Shown piece by piece: positions 8,786-19,358 of a DNA stretch of 52,432 nt (the first letter of the stretch is position 1; every line of letters begins with the position of its first letter). Origin of the DNA: Hamadaea sp. (lineage in GTDB: Bacteria; Actinomycetota; Actinomycetes; Mycobacteriales; Micromonosporaceae); NCBI RefSeq assembly GCF_013362815.1, contig NZ_JABFVK010000010.1:1-52432 (forward strand). Direction: 5' to 3'. The translations under genes and the position numbers were made by a program. The notes under the pieces were generated by a model. The model was given only the letters and a program-made list of their open reading frames with translations. It had not been told where the DNA came from and did no database searches.

Positions 8786-8800
8786 TTGCAAGGTTTGCAG
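8786..8800 (+). promoter_or_regulatory. Candidate MalR box before the secreted amylase
   Basis: Direct repeat TTGCAAGG-TTTGCAG, matching the half sites in the malE-malR gap. It lies about 53 nt upstream of the amylase start. It suggests that the amylase and alpha-glucosidase unit belongs to the same regulon. Confidence 0.5.
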
Positions 8801-8852
8801 CGCATTCTTCATCCCGTCACCAGTCAGGTGGCGGGTGGAGAGGAGCAGCAGC

Positions 8853-10295
8853 GTGCGCGGGTGGCGAAAGCGGGCCGGATGCGCGCTGCTGCTCGCCGTA
8901 GCGGGCTGCTCGGCGGCTCCCCTTGCAGAAGCCCAGCCGTCGGCGTCGGCGTCGCTGTCATCTGGGAGCGCTCCAACCGGCGTCGTCGTCCACCTCTTCG
9001 AGTGGCCCTGGACGTCGGTCGCGACCGAGTGCCGCGACCAGCTCGGTCCGGCCGAGGTGGCGGCGGTCCAGGTCTCGCCGCCGCAGGAACACGTGGTCCT
9101 GGCCGACCAGGGCTATCCGTGGTGGCAGGACTATCAGCCCGTCTCGTACCAGCTCGGCAGCCGGCGCGGTGATCGGACGGCGTTCGCCGCGATGGTCACC
9201 GCCTGCCACGCCGCCGGCGTCAAGATCTATGCCGACGCCGTCGTCAATCACATGACGGCCCAGCTGTACGGGGTCGGTTCGGCCGGCACGAAGTTCACCC
9301 AGACCGGCTATCCGGACTACGACGGCTCCGCCGACTTCCACCACTGTGGGAAGTCGATCGCCGACTACACCAACCGCAACGAGGTGCAGAACTGCGATCT
9401 CGTCGGGCTCGCCGACCTGGCGACCGAGCGCTCACCCGTGCGGGATCGGCTGGCTGCGTACCTGAACGATCTGCTCAGCCTCGGAGTCGACGGGTTCCGG
9501 ATCGACGCCGCCAAACACGTGCCCGCGACCGACCTGGCCGCGATCTACGCCAAGCTGACCAAGACGACCGGCGGGACTGCTCCCGTCATCTACCAGGAAG
9601 TCCTCTTCAGCGTCAGCGAACCGATCCAGGCCGAGGAGTACCTGCCCTACGGCGCCGTCCTGGAACCCCGGTACGGCCCGGATCTGGCACGCGCACTGCG
9701 TACCGGCAGCAGCCTCGCCAATCTGGAAGGGCTCGGCGACGAGTCGGGTACGCCCCTGGTGGACTACAAACCGTCCGCGTCCGCCGTCGTCTACGTGGAT
9801 AGTCACGACAGCCAACGCGGCGGCACCACGTTGACCTACAAAGACGGCGCGCTCCACATGTTGGCCGGGCAGTTCATGCTGGCGTACCCGTATGGGACGC
9901 CGCTGGTGATGTCGAGCTTCACCTTCGACTCCTACGACGCCGGACCGCCGAGCGACGCCAAGGGCACCACGCTGCCGGTCTCCTGTGGGCACGGCTGGGA
10001 ATGTGAGCACCGCTCGCTGCTGAACCTGGTCGCCTTCCGGGCGGCGGTCGGAGACGCGCCGGTGTCCCAGTGGTGGGCAACCGACGACCAGCTCGGCTTT
10101 GCGCGTACAAGCAAGGGATACTTCGCCTTGAACCGCGCAGCTGCCGCCGTGACCCGGACCGTCGAGACCGGACTTCCGGCCGGGACCTACCGCGACCGCG
10201 TGCATGGCACCGCCGTCACCGTCGACGCCTCGGGCCGCGCCACCGTGACCATTCCCGCGCAGAGTGCGCTGGCCTTCGACCTGACTTCCCGCTGA
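8853..10295 (+). CDS. Secreted or lipid-anchored GH13 alpha-amylase
   Basis: A 480-aa exported GH13 enzyme. The signal sequence MRGWRKRAGCALLLAVAGC ends in VAGC, which fits a lipobox; cleavage after AEA is the alternative. GH13 regions are visible: DAVVNHM, GFRIDAAKHV (nucleophile Asp), YQEVLFS (acid/base Glu) and YVDSHDSQR (third Asp). This pattern is that of actinobacterial alpha-amylases, which cut starch outside the cell. The GTG at 8853 is preceded by GGAGAGGAG with 7-nt spacing, preferred over the GTG at 8835. It is followed after 29 nt by the alpha-glucosidase gene. A separate starch-binding domain is not evident. Confidence 0.88.
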   Translation: MRGWRKRAGCALLLAVAGCSAAPLAEAQPSASASLSSGSAPTGVVVHLFEWPWTSVATECRDQLGPAEVAAVQVSPPQEHVVLADQGYPWWQDYQPVSYQLGSRRGDRTAFAAMVTACHAAGVKIYADAVVNHMTAQLYGVGSAGTKFTQTGYPDYDGSADFHHCGKSIADYTNRNEVQNCDLVGLADLATERSPVRDRLAAYLNDLLSLGVDGFRIDAAKHVPATDLAAIYAKLTKTTGGTAPVIYQEVLFSVSEPIQAEEYLPYGAVLEPRYGPDLARALRTGSSLANLEGLGDESGTPLVDYKPSASAVVYVDSHDSQRGGTTLTYKDGALHMLAGQFMLAYPYGTPLVMSSFTFDSYDAGPPSDAKGTTLPVSCGHGWECEHRSLLNLVAFRAAVGDAPVSQWWATDDQLGFARTSKGYFALNRAAAAVTRTVETGLPAGTYRDRVHGTAVTVDASGRATVTIPAQSALAFDLTSR

Positions 10296-10324
10296 GATTC
10301 CACCCCCTGCGAAAGGAACCACCT

Positions 10325-11941
10325 GTGAGCACGACCGCCGCCCCGGCCCCGACGATCCTGGGCAACGACGACTGGTGGCGCGACGCGGTCGTCTACCAGG
10401 TCTATCCGCGCAGCTTCGCCGACGGCGACGGCGACGGGACCGGCGACCTGCGAGGCGTCCGGCAGAGGTTGCCCTACCTCAAGGAACTGGGCATCGACGC
10501 GATCTGGCTCAGCCCCTTCTACACCTCACCGCTGGCGGACGGCGGCTACGACGTCGCCGACTACCGCGACGTCGACCCGCGTTTCGGCACCCTCGCCGAC
10601 TTCGACGACATGACCGCCGACGCGCACGCGCTGGGCATCCGGATCATCGTCGACCTCGTCCCCAACCACTGCTCGAACGAGCACGAGTGGTTCCAGGCCG
10701 CGCTTGCCGCCGGGCCGGGCGCGCCCGAGCGGGACCTGTTCATCTTCGGCGACGGCCAAGGCGAGCAGGGCGAACTGCCGCCGAACGACTGGGAGTCCAT
10801 CTTCGGCGGACCGGCCTGGACCCGGGTGCCGGACGGCCAGTGGTACCTGCACCTGTTCGACCCCGGTCAGCCCGACTTCAACTGGGAGCACCCGGCCGTT
10901 CGCGCCGAGTTCCGCGACATCCTGCGGTTCTGGCTCGACCGCGGAGTGGACGGATTCCGCATCGACGTCGCCCACGGGATGATCAAGGCCGACGGCCTGC
11001 CCGACGTCGGGCGTACCAGTGCCGACGGCGAGCGGCAGGTCGTCATGATCGGCAACGACACGCTGCCCTACTTCGACCAGGACGGCGTCCACGAGATCTA
11101 CCGCGAATGGCGGCCCATCCTCGACTCGTACGCCGGAGGCCGGATGGCCGTCGCCGAGGCGTGGGTGCCGAACGCCCAGCGGCTCGCTCGCTACATCGGC
11201 GCCGACGAACTGCACCAGGCCTTCAACTTCGACTTCATGATGGCCTCGTGGGACGCCGAGTCCTTCCGGACCGTCATCGACAAGTCCCTGGCCGAGGCCG
11301 ACCTCGTCGGCGCGCCGACCACCTGGGTTCTATCCAATCACGACAAGCACCGGCACGTGACGCGCTACGGCGACGGGGAACTCGGTCTCGCCCGGGCCCG
11401 CGCCGGGACGCTGCTCATGCTGGCGCTGCCGGGTTCGGCGTACCTCTACAACGGCGAGGAACTCGGCCTCAACGAGGTGCTCGACCTGCCCGACGAGCTG
11501 CGGGAGGACCCCGCTTTCCGGCGTACGGGCGAGAGCCGGGACGGGTGCCGGGTGCCGCTGCCCTGGTCCGGCTCGCCGGAAACGGGGTTCGACTTCGGCC
11601 CGGCCGGTGCGGCCCGCCCTTGGCTGCCCCAGCCGGCGTCCTGGTCCGGCCTCACCGCCGAAGCTCAGGAGAACGACCCGGCATCGACGCTCAATCTCTA
11701 CCGCGCTGCGCTCCGGCTCCGCAAGGAACACCCAGCCCTGGGCGGTGGAACCTTGACCTGGCTCGACAGCCCTTCCGGCGTACTCGTGCTGCGTCGCGAA
11801 CCCGGGCTCGTGGTCGTCGCCAACGTCTCCGGTGAGCCCGTCGACCTCGCGTCCTATGGCTCGGAGGTGGTTCTGGCGAGCGGGCCGCTCGACGGCGACG
11901 GCCGCCTGCCGGCCGACACCACCGTCTGGCTCACCGCCTGA
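10325..11941 (+). CDS. Cytoplasmic GH13 alpha-glucosidase (oligo-1,6-glucosidase/AglA type)
   Basis: A 538-aa protein without signal peptide. It opens with WWRDAVVYQVYPRSFADGDG, the hallmark of the oligo-1,6-glucosidase/alpha-glucosidase subfamily. Catalytic regions are VDLVPNH, GFRIDVAHG (Asp), AVAEAWVP (Glu) and VLSNHDKHR (Asp). It would release glucose from short malto-oligosaccharides that enter through MalEFG. The GTG at 10325 has AAAGGA 7 nt upstream, 29 nt after the amylase stop, which indicates one operon. The in-frame extension back to 10070 overlaps the amylase and is rejected. A large composite palindrome follows within 5 nt of the stop. Confidence 0.9.
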   Translation: MSTTAAPAPTILGNDDWWRDAVVYQVYPRSFADGDGDGTGDLRGVRQRLPYLKELGIDAIWLSPFYTSPLADGGYDVADYRDVDPRFGTLADFDDMTADAHALGIRIIVDLVPNHCSNEHEWFQAALAAGPGAPERDLFIFGDGQGEQGELPPNDWESIFGGPAWTRVPDGQWYLHLFDPGQPDFNWEHPAVRAEFRDILRFWLDRGVDGFRIDVAHGMIKADGLPDVGRTSADGERQVVMIGNDTLPYFDQDGVHEIYREWRPILDSYAGGRMAVAEAWVPNAQRLARYIGADELHQAFNFDFMMASWDAESFRTVIDKSLAEADLVGAPTTWVLSNHDKHRHVTRYGDGELGLARARAGTLLMLALPGSAYLYNGEELGLNEVLDLPDELREDPAFRRTGESRDGCRVPLPWSGSPETGFDFGPAGAARPWLPQPASWSGLTAEAQENDPASTLNLYRAALRLRKEHPALGGGTLTWLDSPSGVLVLRREPGLVVVANVSGEPVDLASYGSEVVLASGPLDGDGRLPADTTVWLTA

Positions 11942-11944
11942 CCC

Positions 11945-12258
11945 GCCCCTTTCCGCGCCCCCCGGGCGACTTTCCGCGCTCCCCGCGGGCGACTCTCCGC
12001 GCGATCATGAACTAACGGTCGTGCTCGACCGGCGTGTCGCGTTCCCAGCGCCCTGATCGTTCACCGGACTAGGTGATCGACTTTGGCCCAGCCGGAGCCG
12101 ATGTCGATCACCTAGTTACGGGAACGATCAGGGCGTTAGAGGATCAGCGACCTGGAAAAACGCAGTCGATCACCCCGGTTAGTTCATGATCGCGCGGAAG
12201 GTCCCCGCGGGGAGCGCGGAAGGTCCCCGGAGGAACGCGGAAGGTCCCCGGGGAACGA
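11945..12258. repeat. Composite nested palindrome between convergent genes (family A core)
   Basis: This fills the 322-nt gap between the alpha-glucosidase gene and trpS, and no gene is seen in it. Level 1: each flank has three 21-23-nt tandem units of the form GCGGAAAGTCGCCCG (left flank, on the reverse strand) and GCGGAAGGTCCCCG (right flank). Level 2: 11998-12017 and 12178-12197 are inverted copies built on CGATCATGAACTAAC. The left one opens a 62-nt family A unit (12001-12062). Level 3: 33-nt arms at 12049-12081 and 12103-12135 pair with four mismatches. It should act as a two-way transcription barrier. Confidence 0.85.
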
Positions 12259-12263
12259 GGGGG

Positions 12264-13404
<1,141 letters not shown>

Positions 13405-13451
13405 GGGGTGGGGCGGCAGGGGCCGACGGGGTGGGGCGGGAGAGGGCGGGG

Positions 13452-14387
13452 TCAGTCCCGGCTCTGCGCCAGGACGGCGGAGACGACTGGCGCAGGATTG
13501 CCGATTTCGAGCGCTGCGTTGTGCGTACCAGCTGGAAGTGCGAGCGGAACCGGCGCGGCCTGAAGCTGGTGCGGAACCTCGGCCACCCGGGCCAGGACGA
13601 CCCGCGCGACCCGGCGGCCGTCGAGCGCGAGCACCCGCAGCGTGACGCCGGCCCCGGGGACCTCGACCGTGTCGCCGACCCGGGCGAGCCGGCCGAGCGC
13701 GGCCATGAGGTAGCCCCCGAGCGTCTCGTAGGGGCCCTGGGCCAGCTCCACCCCGGTACGCCGGGCGAAGTCGGCGAGGCTGAGCCGCCCCTCGACCTCG
13801 GCCGGGAGCAGGCCGGTGAACGGCTCGTCGTCCTCGTCGTACTCGTCGTGGATCTCGCCGACGAGCTGTTCGATGAGGTCTTCGAGGGTCACGATGCCGG
13901 CGGTGCCGCCGTATTCGTCGACGACCAAGGCGAGCTGGTGACGTTCCCGCCGCATCTCCGACAGGGCCGGCAGCAGCCGGATCGCCGCCGGTAGACGCAT
14001 GATCTCCCGCACCAGTACGCGCAACGGCGCACCCGGGTCGCCCGCCAGCAGATCCCGCAGGTGGACGAAGCCGATGACATTGTCGGCGTCGCCGTCGACC
14101 ACCGGGAACCGGGAGTGATGCCGGCCGCGGGCGACCGCCTCGGCCTGCGACCGCTCCCAGCGGGCGTCGAGGAAGACCACATCCGGCCGGGGCACCATGA
14201 CCTCGCGGATCAGCGAGTTACCGCTGGCCCAGACGTCGTCGATGATGCGGCGTTCGTCGCCGCCGAGGTGGATGTTGGTGGTCACGAGGGCACGCAGCTG
14301 ATCCTCGCTGAGCCGCTCCCGCAGGACCCTCATGATCCACGGGGACAGAGTTCGAGCAAAGAGTCCGGGTCTATGACCATCGGGCAT
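13452..14387 (-). CDS. CorC/HlyC-type CBS-domain protein without DUF21
   Basis: A 311-aa soluble protein. It has a paired CBS module ([17 protein letters not shown], then [23 protein letters not shown] and [20 protein letters not shown]) followed by the CorC_HlyC transporter-associated domain (from about residue 215). These domains bind adenine nucleotides and regulate Mg/Co efflux in relatives. Most actinobacterial family members begin with a DUF21 membrane domain; this one does not, and galE starts too close upstream to leave room. It therefore resembles E. coli CorC. The -10 box TACCAT ends 6 nt before the ATG at 14387, which supports that start and a leaderless mRNA. Divergent from galE. 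Confidence 0.85.
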   Translation of the reverse strand: MPDGHRPGLFARTLSPWIMRVLRERLSEDQLRALVTTNIHLGGDERRIIDDVWASGNSLIREVMVPRPDVVFLDARWERSQAEAVARGRHHSRFPVVDGDADNVIGFVHLRDLLAGDPGAPLRVLVREIMRLPAAIRLLPALSEMRRERHQLALVVDEYGGTAGIVTLEDLIEQLVGEIHDEYDEDDEPFTGLLPAEVEGRLSLADFARRTGVELAQGPYETLGGYLMAALGRLARVGDTVEVPGAGVTLRVLALDGRRVARVVLARVAEVPHQLQAAPVPLALPAGTHNAALEIGNPAPVVSAVLAQSRD

Positions 14388-14463
14388 CTTTGCATGGTAC
14401 GACTCCACGCGGCCGGGGTCCCAGCAGCACGTAGTGTTGCCAGCGAACCGTTAGGGAGGTCTC

Positions 14464-15435
14464 ATGAAGCTGCTCGTCACCGGGGGTGCCGGATTCGTCG
14501 GCGCGACCGTCACCCGCCTGCTGCTCGACGCCGGCCACGAGGTGGTGGTCCTGGACGACTTGTCGCGCAACGACGCCGACCAGGTCCCCGCCGAGGCCAC
14601 CTTCGTGCAGGCCCGGGTGCAGGAGGTCGGCGAGGTGCTCACGCCCGACGCCGGCTTCGACGGCGTACTGCACTTCGCGGGGCTCATCTCCGCCGGCGAG
14701 TCGATGGCCCATCCCGAGCTGCACTGGGAGGCCAACACCCGGGCGGGGCTCAACCTGCTGGACGCGATGCGTACGGCCGGGGTGAAGAAGCTGATCTTCT
14801 CGTCCACCGCCGCCTGTTACGGCGAGCCGTCCGAGCTGCCGCTGACCGAGCGCGCCGTCACCATGCCGATCAACACCTACGGCGCCACCAAGCTCGCCGT
14901 CGACCTGGCCATCGCCTCCGAGGCCCGCGCGCACAAACTCGCCGCGGTCAGCTTGCGCTACTTCAACGTCGCCGGAGCATTTGTACGCTCGACCGAAACG
15001 ATGATCGGCGAGCGCCACGATCCGGAGACCCACCTGATCCCGATCGCCCTCGAAGTGGCGGCCGGGAAGCGGGAGAAGCTGCCGCTGTTCGGCGACGACT
15101 ACCCGACGCCCGACGGCACCTGCATCCGCGACTACATCCACGTCGCCGACCTGGCCGAAGCCCACCTGCTCGCATTGGCCGCAGCGGTGCCCGGCGAACA
15201 CAAGATCTACAACCTCGGCAGCGGGACCGGGTTCTCCAACGCTCAGGTCGTCGACGCTGTGCGTACCGTGACTGGGCACCCCGTTCCGGTCGAGTGGCTT
15301 CCGCGACGGCCCGGCGACCCCGCCTCCCTGTACGCCTCCTCCGCCCTCGCTCAGGCCGAGCTCGGGTGGACTCCTTCGCGTACCTCGCTTGAGGCGATCG
15401 TCGCTGACGCTTGGGCCTTCTACACGCGCCGCTGA
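14464..15435 (+). CDS. galE: UDP-glucose 4-epimerase
   Basis: A 323-aa short-chain dehydrogenase/reductase-type enzyme that interconverts UDP-glucose and UDP-galactose in the Leloir pathway and for cell-surface polysaccharides. The NAD-binding glycine motif GGAGFVG is at residues 7-13. The catalytic serine/threonine is in FSSTAACYG, and the Tyr-Lys pair is in YGATK. RYFNVAGA and CIRDYIHVADLAEAH are typical GalE segments. A GGGAGG ribosome site precedes the ATG. galK lies 1.6 kb downstream, beyond an oppositely oriented chitinase gene. A family C palindrome follows 32 nt after the stop. Confidence 0.94.
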   Translation: MKLLVTGGAGFVGATVTRLLLDAGHEVVVLDDLSRNDADQVPAEATFVQARVQEVGEVLTPDAGFDGVLHFAGLISAGESMAHPELHWEANTRAGLNLLDAMRTAGVKKLIFSSTAACYGEPSELPLTERAVTMPINTYGATKLAVDLAIASEARAHKLAAVSLRYFNVAGAFVRSTETMIGERHDPETHLIPIALEVAAGKREKLPLFGDDYPTPDGTCIRDYIHVADLAEAHLLALAAAVPGEHKIYNLGSGTGFSNAQVVDAVRTVTGHPVPVEWLPRRPGDPASLYASSALAQAELGWTPSRTSLEAIVADAWAFYTRR

Positions 15436-15467
15436 CCGCGCGCTGGACGCGCCGGGTGCTTGCGCGT

Positions 15468-15519
15468 TATCCGGGATAACGTCGCTATTCCCGCGAGAAT
15501 AGGGACGTTATCCCGGATA
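15468..15519. repeat. Palindromic element, family C (copy C1), 52 nt
   Basis: Arms of 23 nt with one mismatch start TATCCGGGATAACG and enclose a 6-nt loop. It lies between the convergent galE and chitinase genes, 32 and 58 nt from their stop codons. It suits a bidirectional terminator and is related to the elements at 45607 and 48713. Confidence 0.85.
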
Positions 15520-15577
15520 CAGAGTTGATCAAGCTTCCGGAGACAGAGACGATCAAGCCGTCCCAGGACGCAAGCGG

Positions 15578-16975
15578 TCAGCCCAGGATGGGAGCGAGCG
15601 CCCCGATCAACGCGCCGTCGTTGGAGTCCTGAGAGATCTCCCAGGCCATCGCACCCCGAAGGCCGAGAGCCTTGACCAGAGCCGTACGCTCCCCGATCGA
15701 CTTCGGGTCCGAGTAGCAGATGGTCGTCGCGACCGTCACCGTGCCGCTGCTCAAAGCGTGTACGCCCGCCGGGTTGACCAGGTAGGGCTCACCGGCCAGG
15801 GCGTTCCATCTGCGGGTGTACCCGTTGGCGTCGATGATCCCCGCCACGTCCACCAGGTCGTGATAGGACGGCTGGGGCTTCTGGTCCCATTGGAGCGAAT
15901 CCCCGTCGAGACCCGTGTTGTCGAACGGACCGTAGAGCCCGGCGTCCGACCGGATGTACTGGTTGGCGTAGAACGGCACGCCCACCACGATCTTGTTCGC
16001 CGGTACGCCCTGCGTCAGGTAGTACGCGACGGTGCCGACGGTGTTCCACGTCCAGTCGGACGCGTTCGGGTCCCGGGGGTCCCGGGTGAACAGCGTGTCG
16101 TGCGCTGCGACGGCGCCACCCATGACGTTGAAGTCATAGGTCATGATGTTGGCCCAGTCGAGCTGCTTCACGAAGTCCCGCAGCTCGTAGTACTTGGTGG
16201 AGTTCTTCGCCGCCGGCAGCGCCGCGGTCAGCAGGTAGTGCTGCCCGGTTTCCCGGCCGAGCGCGTCGAGCTGACGACGGAACTCCTGAGCCAGGAGGGT
16301 GGCGTTGTGCCGGTCCTCGGGACCGTAATCCGCATTCCCGCCGGCGAGCGCCGTCGGGTACTCCCAGTCGAGGTCGATGCCGTCGAAGACGCCCGCCGCG
16401 GCGCCGATGCCGCCCGCGTTCTCCGGCCAGCCACCGGTCGGCAGGTTGCCCTTGATGAAGGTGTCGATGCAGGACGCGACGAACGCCTCACGGCGGGCGG
16501 CGGTCTTGGCGACCTGGGCGAAGTGCGTGGACTTGGTCCAGCCACCGAGGGAGATCTCGACCTTCAGCCCGGGGTTGGCCGCCTTGAGCTTGCGGAGCTG
16601 GTTGAAGTTGCCGTAGAGGTGCTGGTCGGGGTAGTTGTCGGCGACCCCGTCGACGGTGTTGTCGCCCGACCAGTAGACCTGCTGGAAGTCCGCCCACGGG
16701 TCGAGGACGGAACAGCCGGGGGTCTCCGTGGCCGCGTCGAAGGTGGGTACGCCGAAGGCGTACTGGATGACGTTGAGCTTGTCGACGGGGATGTCTTTGA
16801 CGTAGTAGCCCCGCCCGTAGACGTTCCAGTCGGCGAAGTAGGCCGACACGACCTTCTTCGGCGCCTGCCCGCCGTGAGGGGCGCCGGCGCTGGCGGCCTG
16901 CGGAGGCAGGAGCGCGACGCCGACGGCGAGCGCCGCCGCCACCGCGACGCCCGGCCTGACGAGTGAACGAATCAT
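15578..16975 (-). CDS. Secreted GH18 chitinase
   Basis: A 465-aa exported enzyme with a Sec signal peptide (MIRSLVRPGVAVAAALAVG to about residue 30, cleavage after AASA). The GH18 catalytic motif DxxDxDxE is present as FDGIDLDWEYP, where the last Glu is the proton donor. KVVSAYFADWNVYGRGY is the first barrel strand and MTYDFNV the family's conserved MxYD. It should hydrolyse chitin outside the cell. There is no separate chitin-binding or fibronectin domain. The ATG at 16975 has GAGGG 7 nt upstream; a longer in-frame ORF has no signal peptide at its start. The promoter gap is shared with galK and contains arms ATCTGT and ACAGAT (17002-17024). Confidence 0.92.
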   Translation of the reverse strand: MIRSLVRPGVAVAAALAVGVALLPPQAASAGAPHGGQAPKKVVSAYFADWNVYGRGYYVKDIPVDKLNVIQYAFGVPTFDAATETPGCSVLDPWADFQQVYWSGDNTVDGVADNYPDQHLYGNFNQLRKLKAANPGLKVEISLGGWTKSTHFAQVAKTAARREAFVASCIDTFIKGNLPTGGWPENAGGIGAAAGVFDGIDLDWEYPTALAGGNADYGPEDRHNATLLAQEFRRQLDALGRETGQHYLLTAALPAAKNSTKYYELRDFVKQLDWANIMTYDFNVMGGAVAAHDTLFTRDPRDPNASDWTWNTVGTVAYYLTQGVPANKIVVGVPFYANQYIRSDAGLYGPFDNTGLDGDSLQWDQKPQPSYHDLVDVAGIIDANGYTRRWNALAGEPYLVNPAGVHALSSGTVTVATTICYSDPKSIGERTALVKALGLRGAMAWEISQDSNDGALIGALAPILG

Positions 16976-17069
16976 GTGACGACCCTCACTCCCAACCGAG
17001 CATCTGTCAAGAGTCCTAACAGATAGGGCCGCTGGGCTGCCCCGATGTACGCCGACTACCATCCAGCCC

Positions 17070-18194
<1,125 letters not shown>

Positions 18195-18225
18195 CGCCCG
18201 CTGGGCTTACGCCCGCTAGCCTTCT

Positions 18226-18327
18226 GCGCTGGATCAGGGTTCCCGGTCGAATCTCGCCGGGGAGCCTCTCGGGCGAGCCGCCGGGAGTGCGGTCAGTCAA
18301 GATTCGACACAGAACCATGATCCGGCG
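18226..18327. repeat. Palindromic element, family B long form (copy B1), 102 nt
   Basis: The ends are GCGCTGGATCAGGGTTC and the near complement AACCATGATCCGGC. Between the arms is a module of about 50 nt with GCCGGGGAGCCTCTCGGGCG. This module is the reverse complement, with few changes, of the module in the copy at 40017. It lies between galK and the YihY gene, 31 nt after the galK stop. Confidence 0.8.
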
Positions 18328-18371
18328 GGGAGCGCGCGCCACAACCAACCCGCATCCGCGAAGATGAACGG

Positions 18372-19358
18372 GTGGTGGCGATCTTCCGACGGATCCAGCG
18401 GCTTGGCAGCGCGGCGCTGGGGCGCTATGAAGATTCCGTGGCCGCCGCACGGAAACGATCCGGGGTCTTCGACAACTTCTGGGGCGCAAAGGAGCGCTAC
18501 TCGGAGGTACTAGGCGGCCGTCTCGCCGCCGCGATCGCCTACTACGCCTTCTTCGCACTGTTCGCGCTGTCCCTGGTCGCGTTCTCCGTATTCGGTATGG
18601 TGTTCAGCTCGAACGACACGGTCAAGGGCGCCGTCACCGACTGGCTCGCCCAGACGCTGCCGACCTTCCAGCCGGAGCAGTTGCAGGCCAACTCGACCGC
18701 GATCGGCATCTTCGGTCTGGTCGGTCTCGTCTTCACCGGGCTCGGCTGGGTCGACGCCTTCCGGACGTCGCAACGGGCGATCTGGCGGCTCGAGCAGCAC
18801 CCGGGCAACCTGTTCATCCGCCGCGTGGTGGATCTCGGGATGCTCCTGGCGCTGACCCTCGTCCTGGGCCTCTCGCTGGCCGTCATCGACCTGTCCTCGG
18901 CCCTGTTCAGCTGGATCTCCGGGGACACGTCGTCGATCTGGCTGACGCTGTCGACCGCTGCCGTGACCCTCCTGGTCAACAGCTTCATCGGGGCCGCGCT
19001 GCTGACCGTGCTACCCCGCCTGCACGTCCAGCCCCGGCGGCTGATCCCCCCGGCGATCATCGTGGGAATCGCCGTGTCGCTGCTCAACTGGGGCGGCCGG
19101 GCGTACATCACGCACTCATTGCGGTTCTATCCGACCGCGACGGTGATCGCGACGACCGGCGTACTGCTGCTCTACCTCTACTTCTTCAACCAGATCGTGC
19201 TCTGGGGGGCGGCGCTGGCCGCTGCCTCGACCCGAGGACGGTTCATCGACCTGGCCGCTGGGCCACGCCCGGCCGACCCGCCGGAAGACCAGCCGGAGCC
19301 GGCGGACCCGCCAGCCGATAGTCCCGCTGGGGGTGCCAGCGGTTCGCCGGCGACTTGA
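18372..19358 (+). CDS. YihY/BrkB family membrane protein
   Basis: A 328-aa integral membrane protein of the YihY/virulence factor BrkB family (once misnamed ribonuclease BN). The diagnostic start of the first helix is RLAAAIAYYAFFALFALSLV. Five to six predicted helices follow, ending with TGVLLLYLYFFNQIVLWGAAL. The last 40 residues are Pro/Ala/Asp-rich and probably cytoplasmic. Function of the family is unsettled; a transport role has been suggested. Tandem GTG codons at 18372 and 18375 both fit as start; no strong ribosome site is visible. The final 116 nt overlap the opposite-strand 2H phosphoesterase gene. Confidence 0.82.
   Translation: MVAIFRRIQRLGSAALGRYEDSVAAARKRSGVFDNFWGAKERYSEVLGGRLAAAIAYYAFFALFALSLVAFSVFGMVFSSNDTVKGAVTDWLAQTLPTFQPEQLQANSTAIGIFGLVGLVFTGLGWVDAFRTSQRAIWRLEQHPGNLFIRRVVDLGMLLALTLVLGLSLAVIDLSSALFSWISGDTSSIWLTLSTAAVTLLVNSFIGAALLTVLPRLHVQPRRLIPPAIIVGIAVSLLNWGGRAYITHSLRFYPTATVIATTGVLLLYLYFFNQIVLWGAALAAASTRGRFIDLAAGPRPADPPEDQPEPADPPADSPAGGASGSPAT

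Noticed and set aside
10070-10324. N-terminal extension of the alpha-glucosidase
   Set aside because: It overlaps the end of the amylase gene and is Arg-rich; GTG 10325 has a ribosome site and matches the family start.
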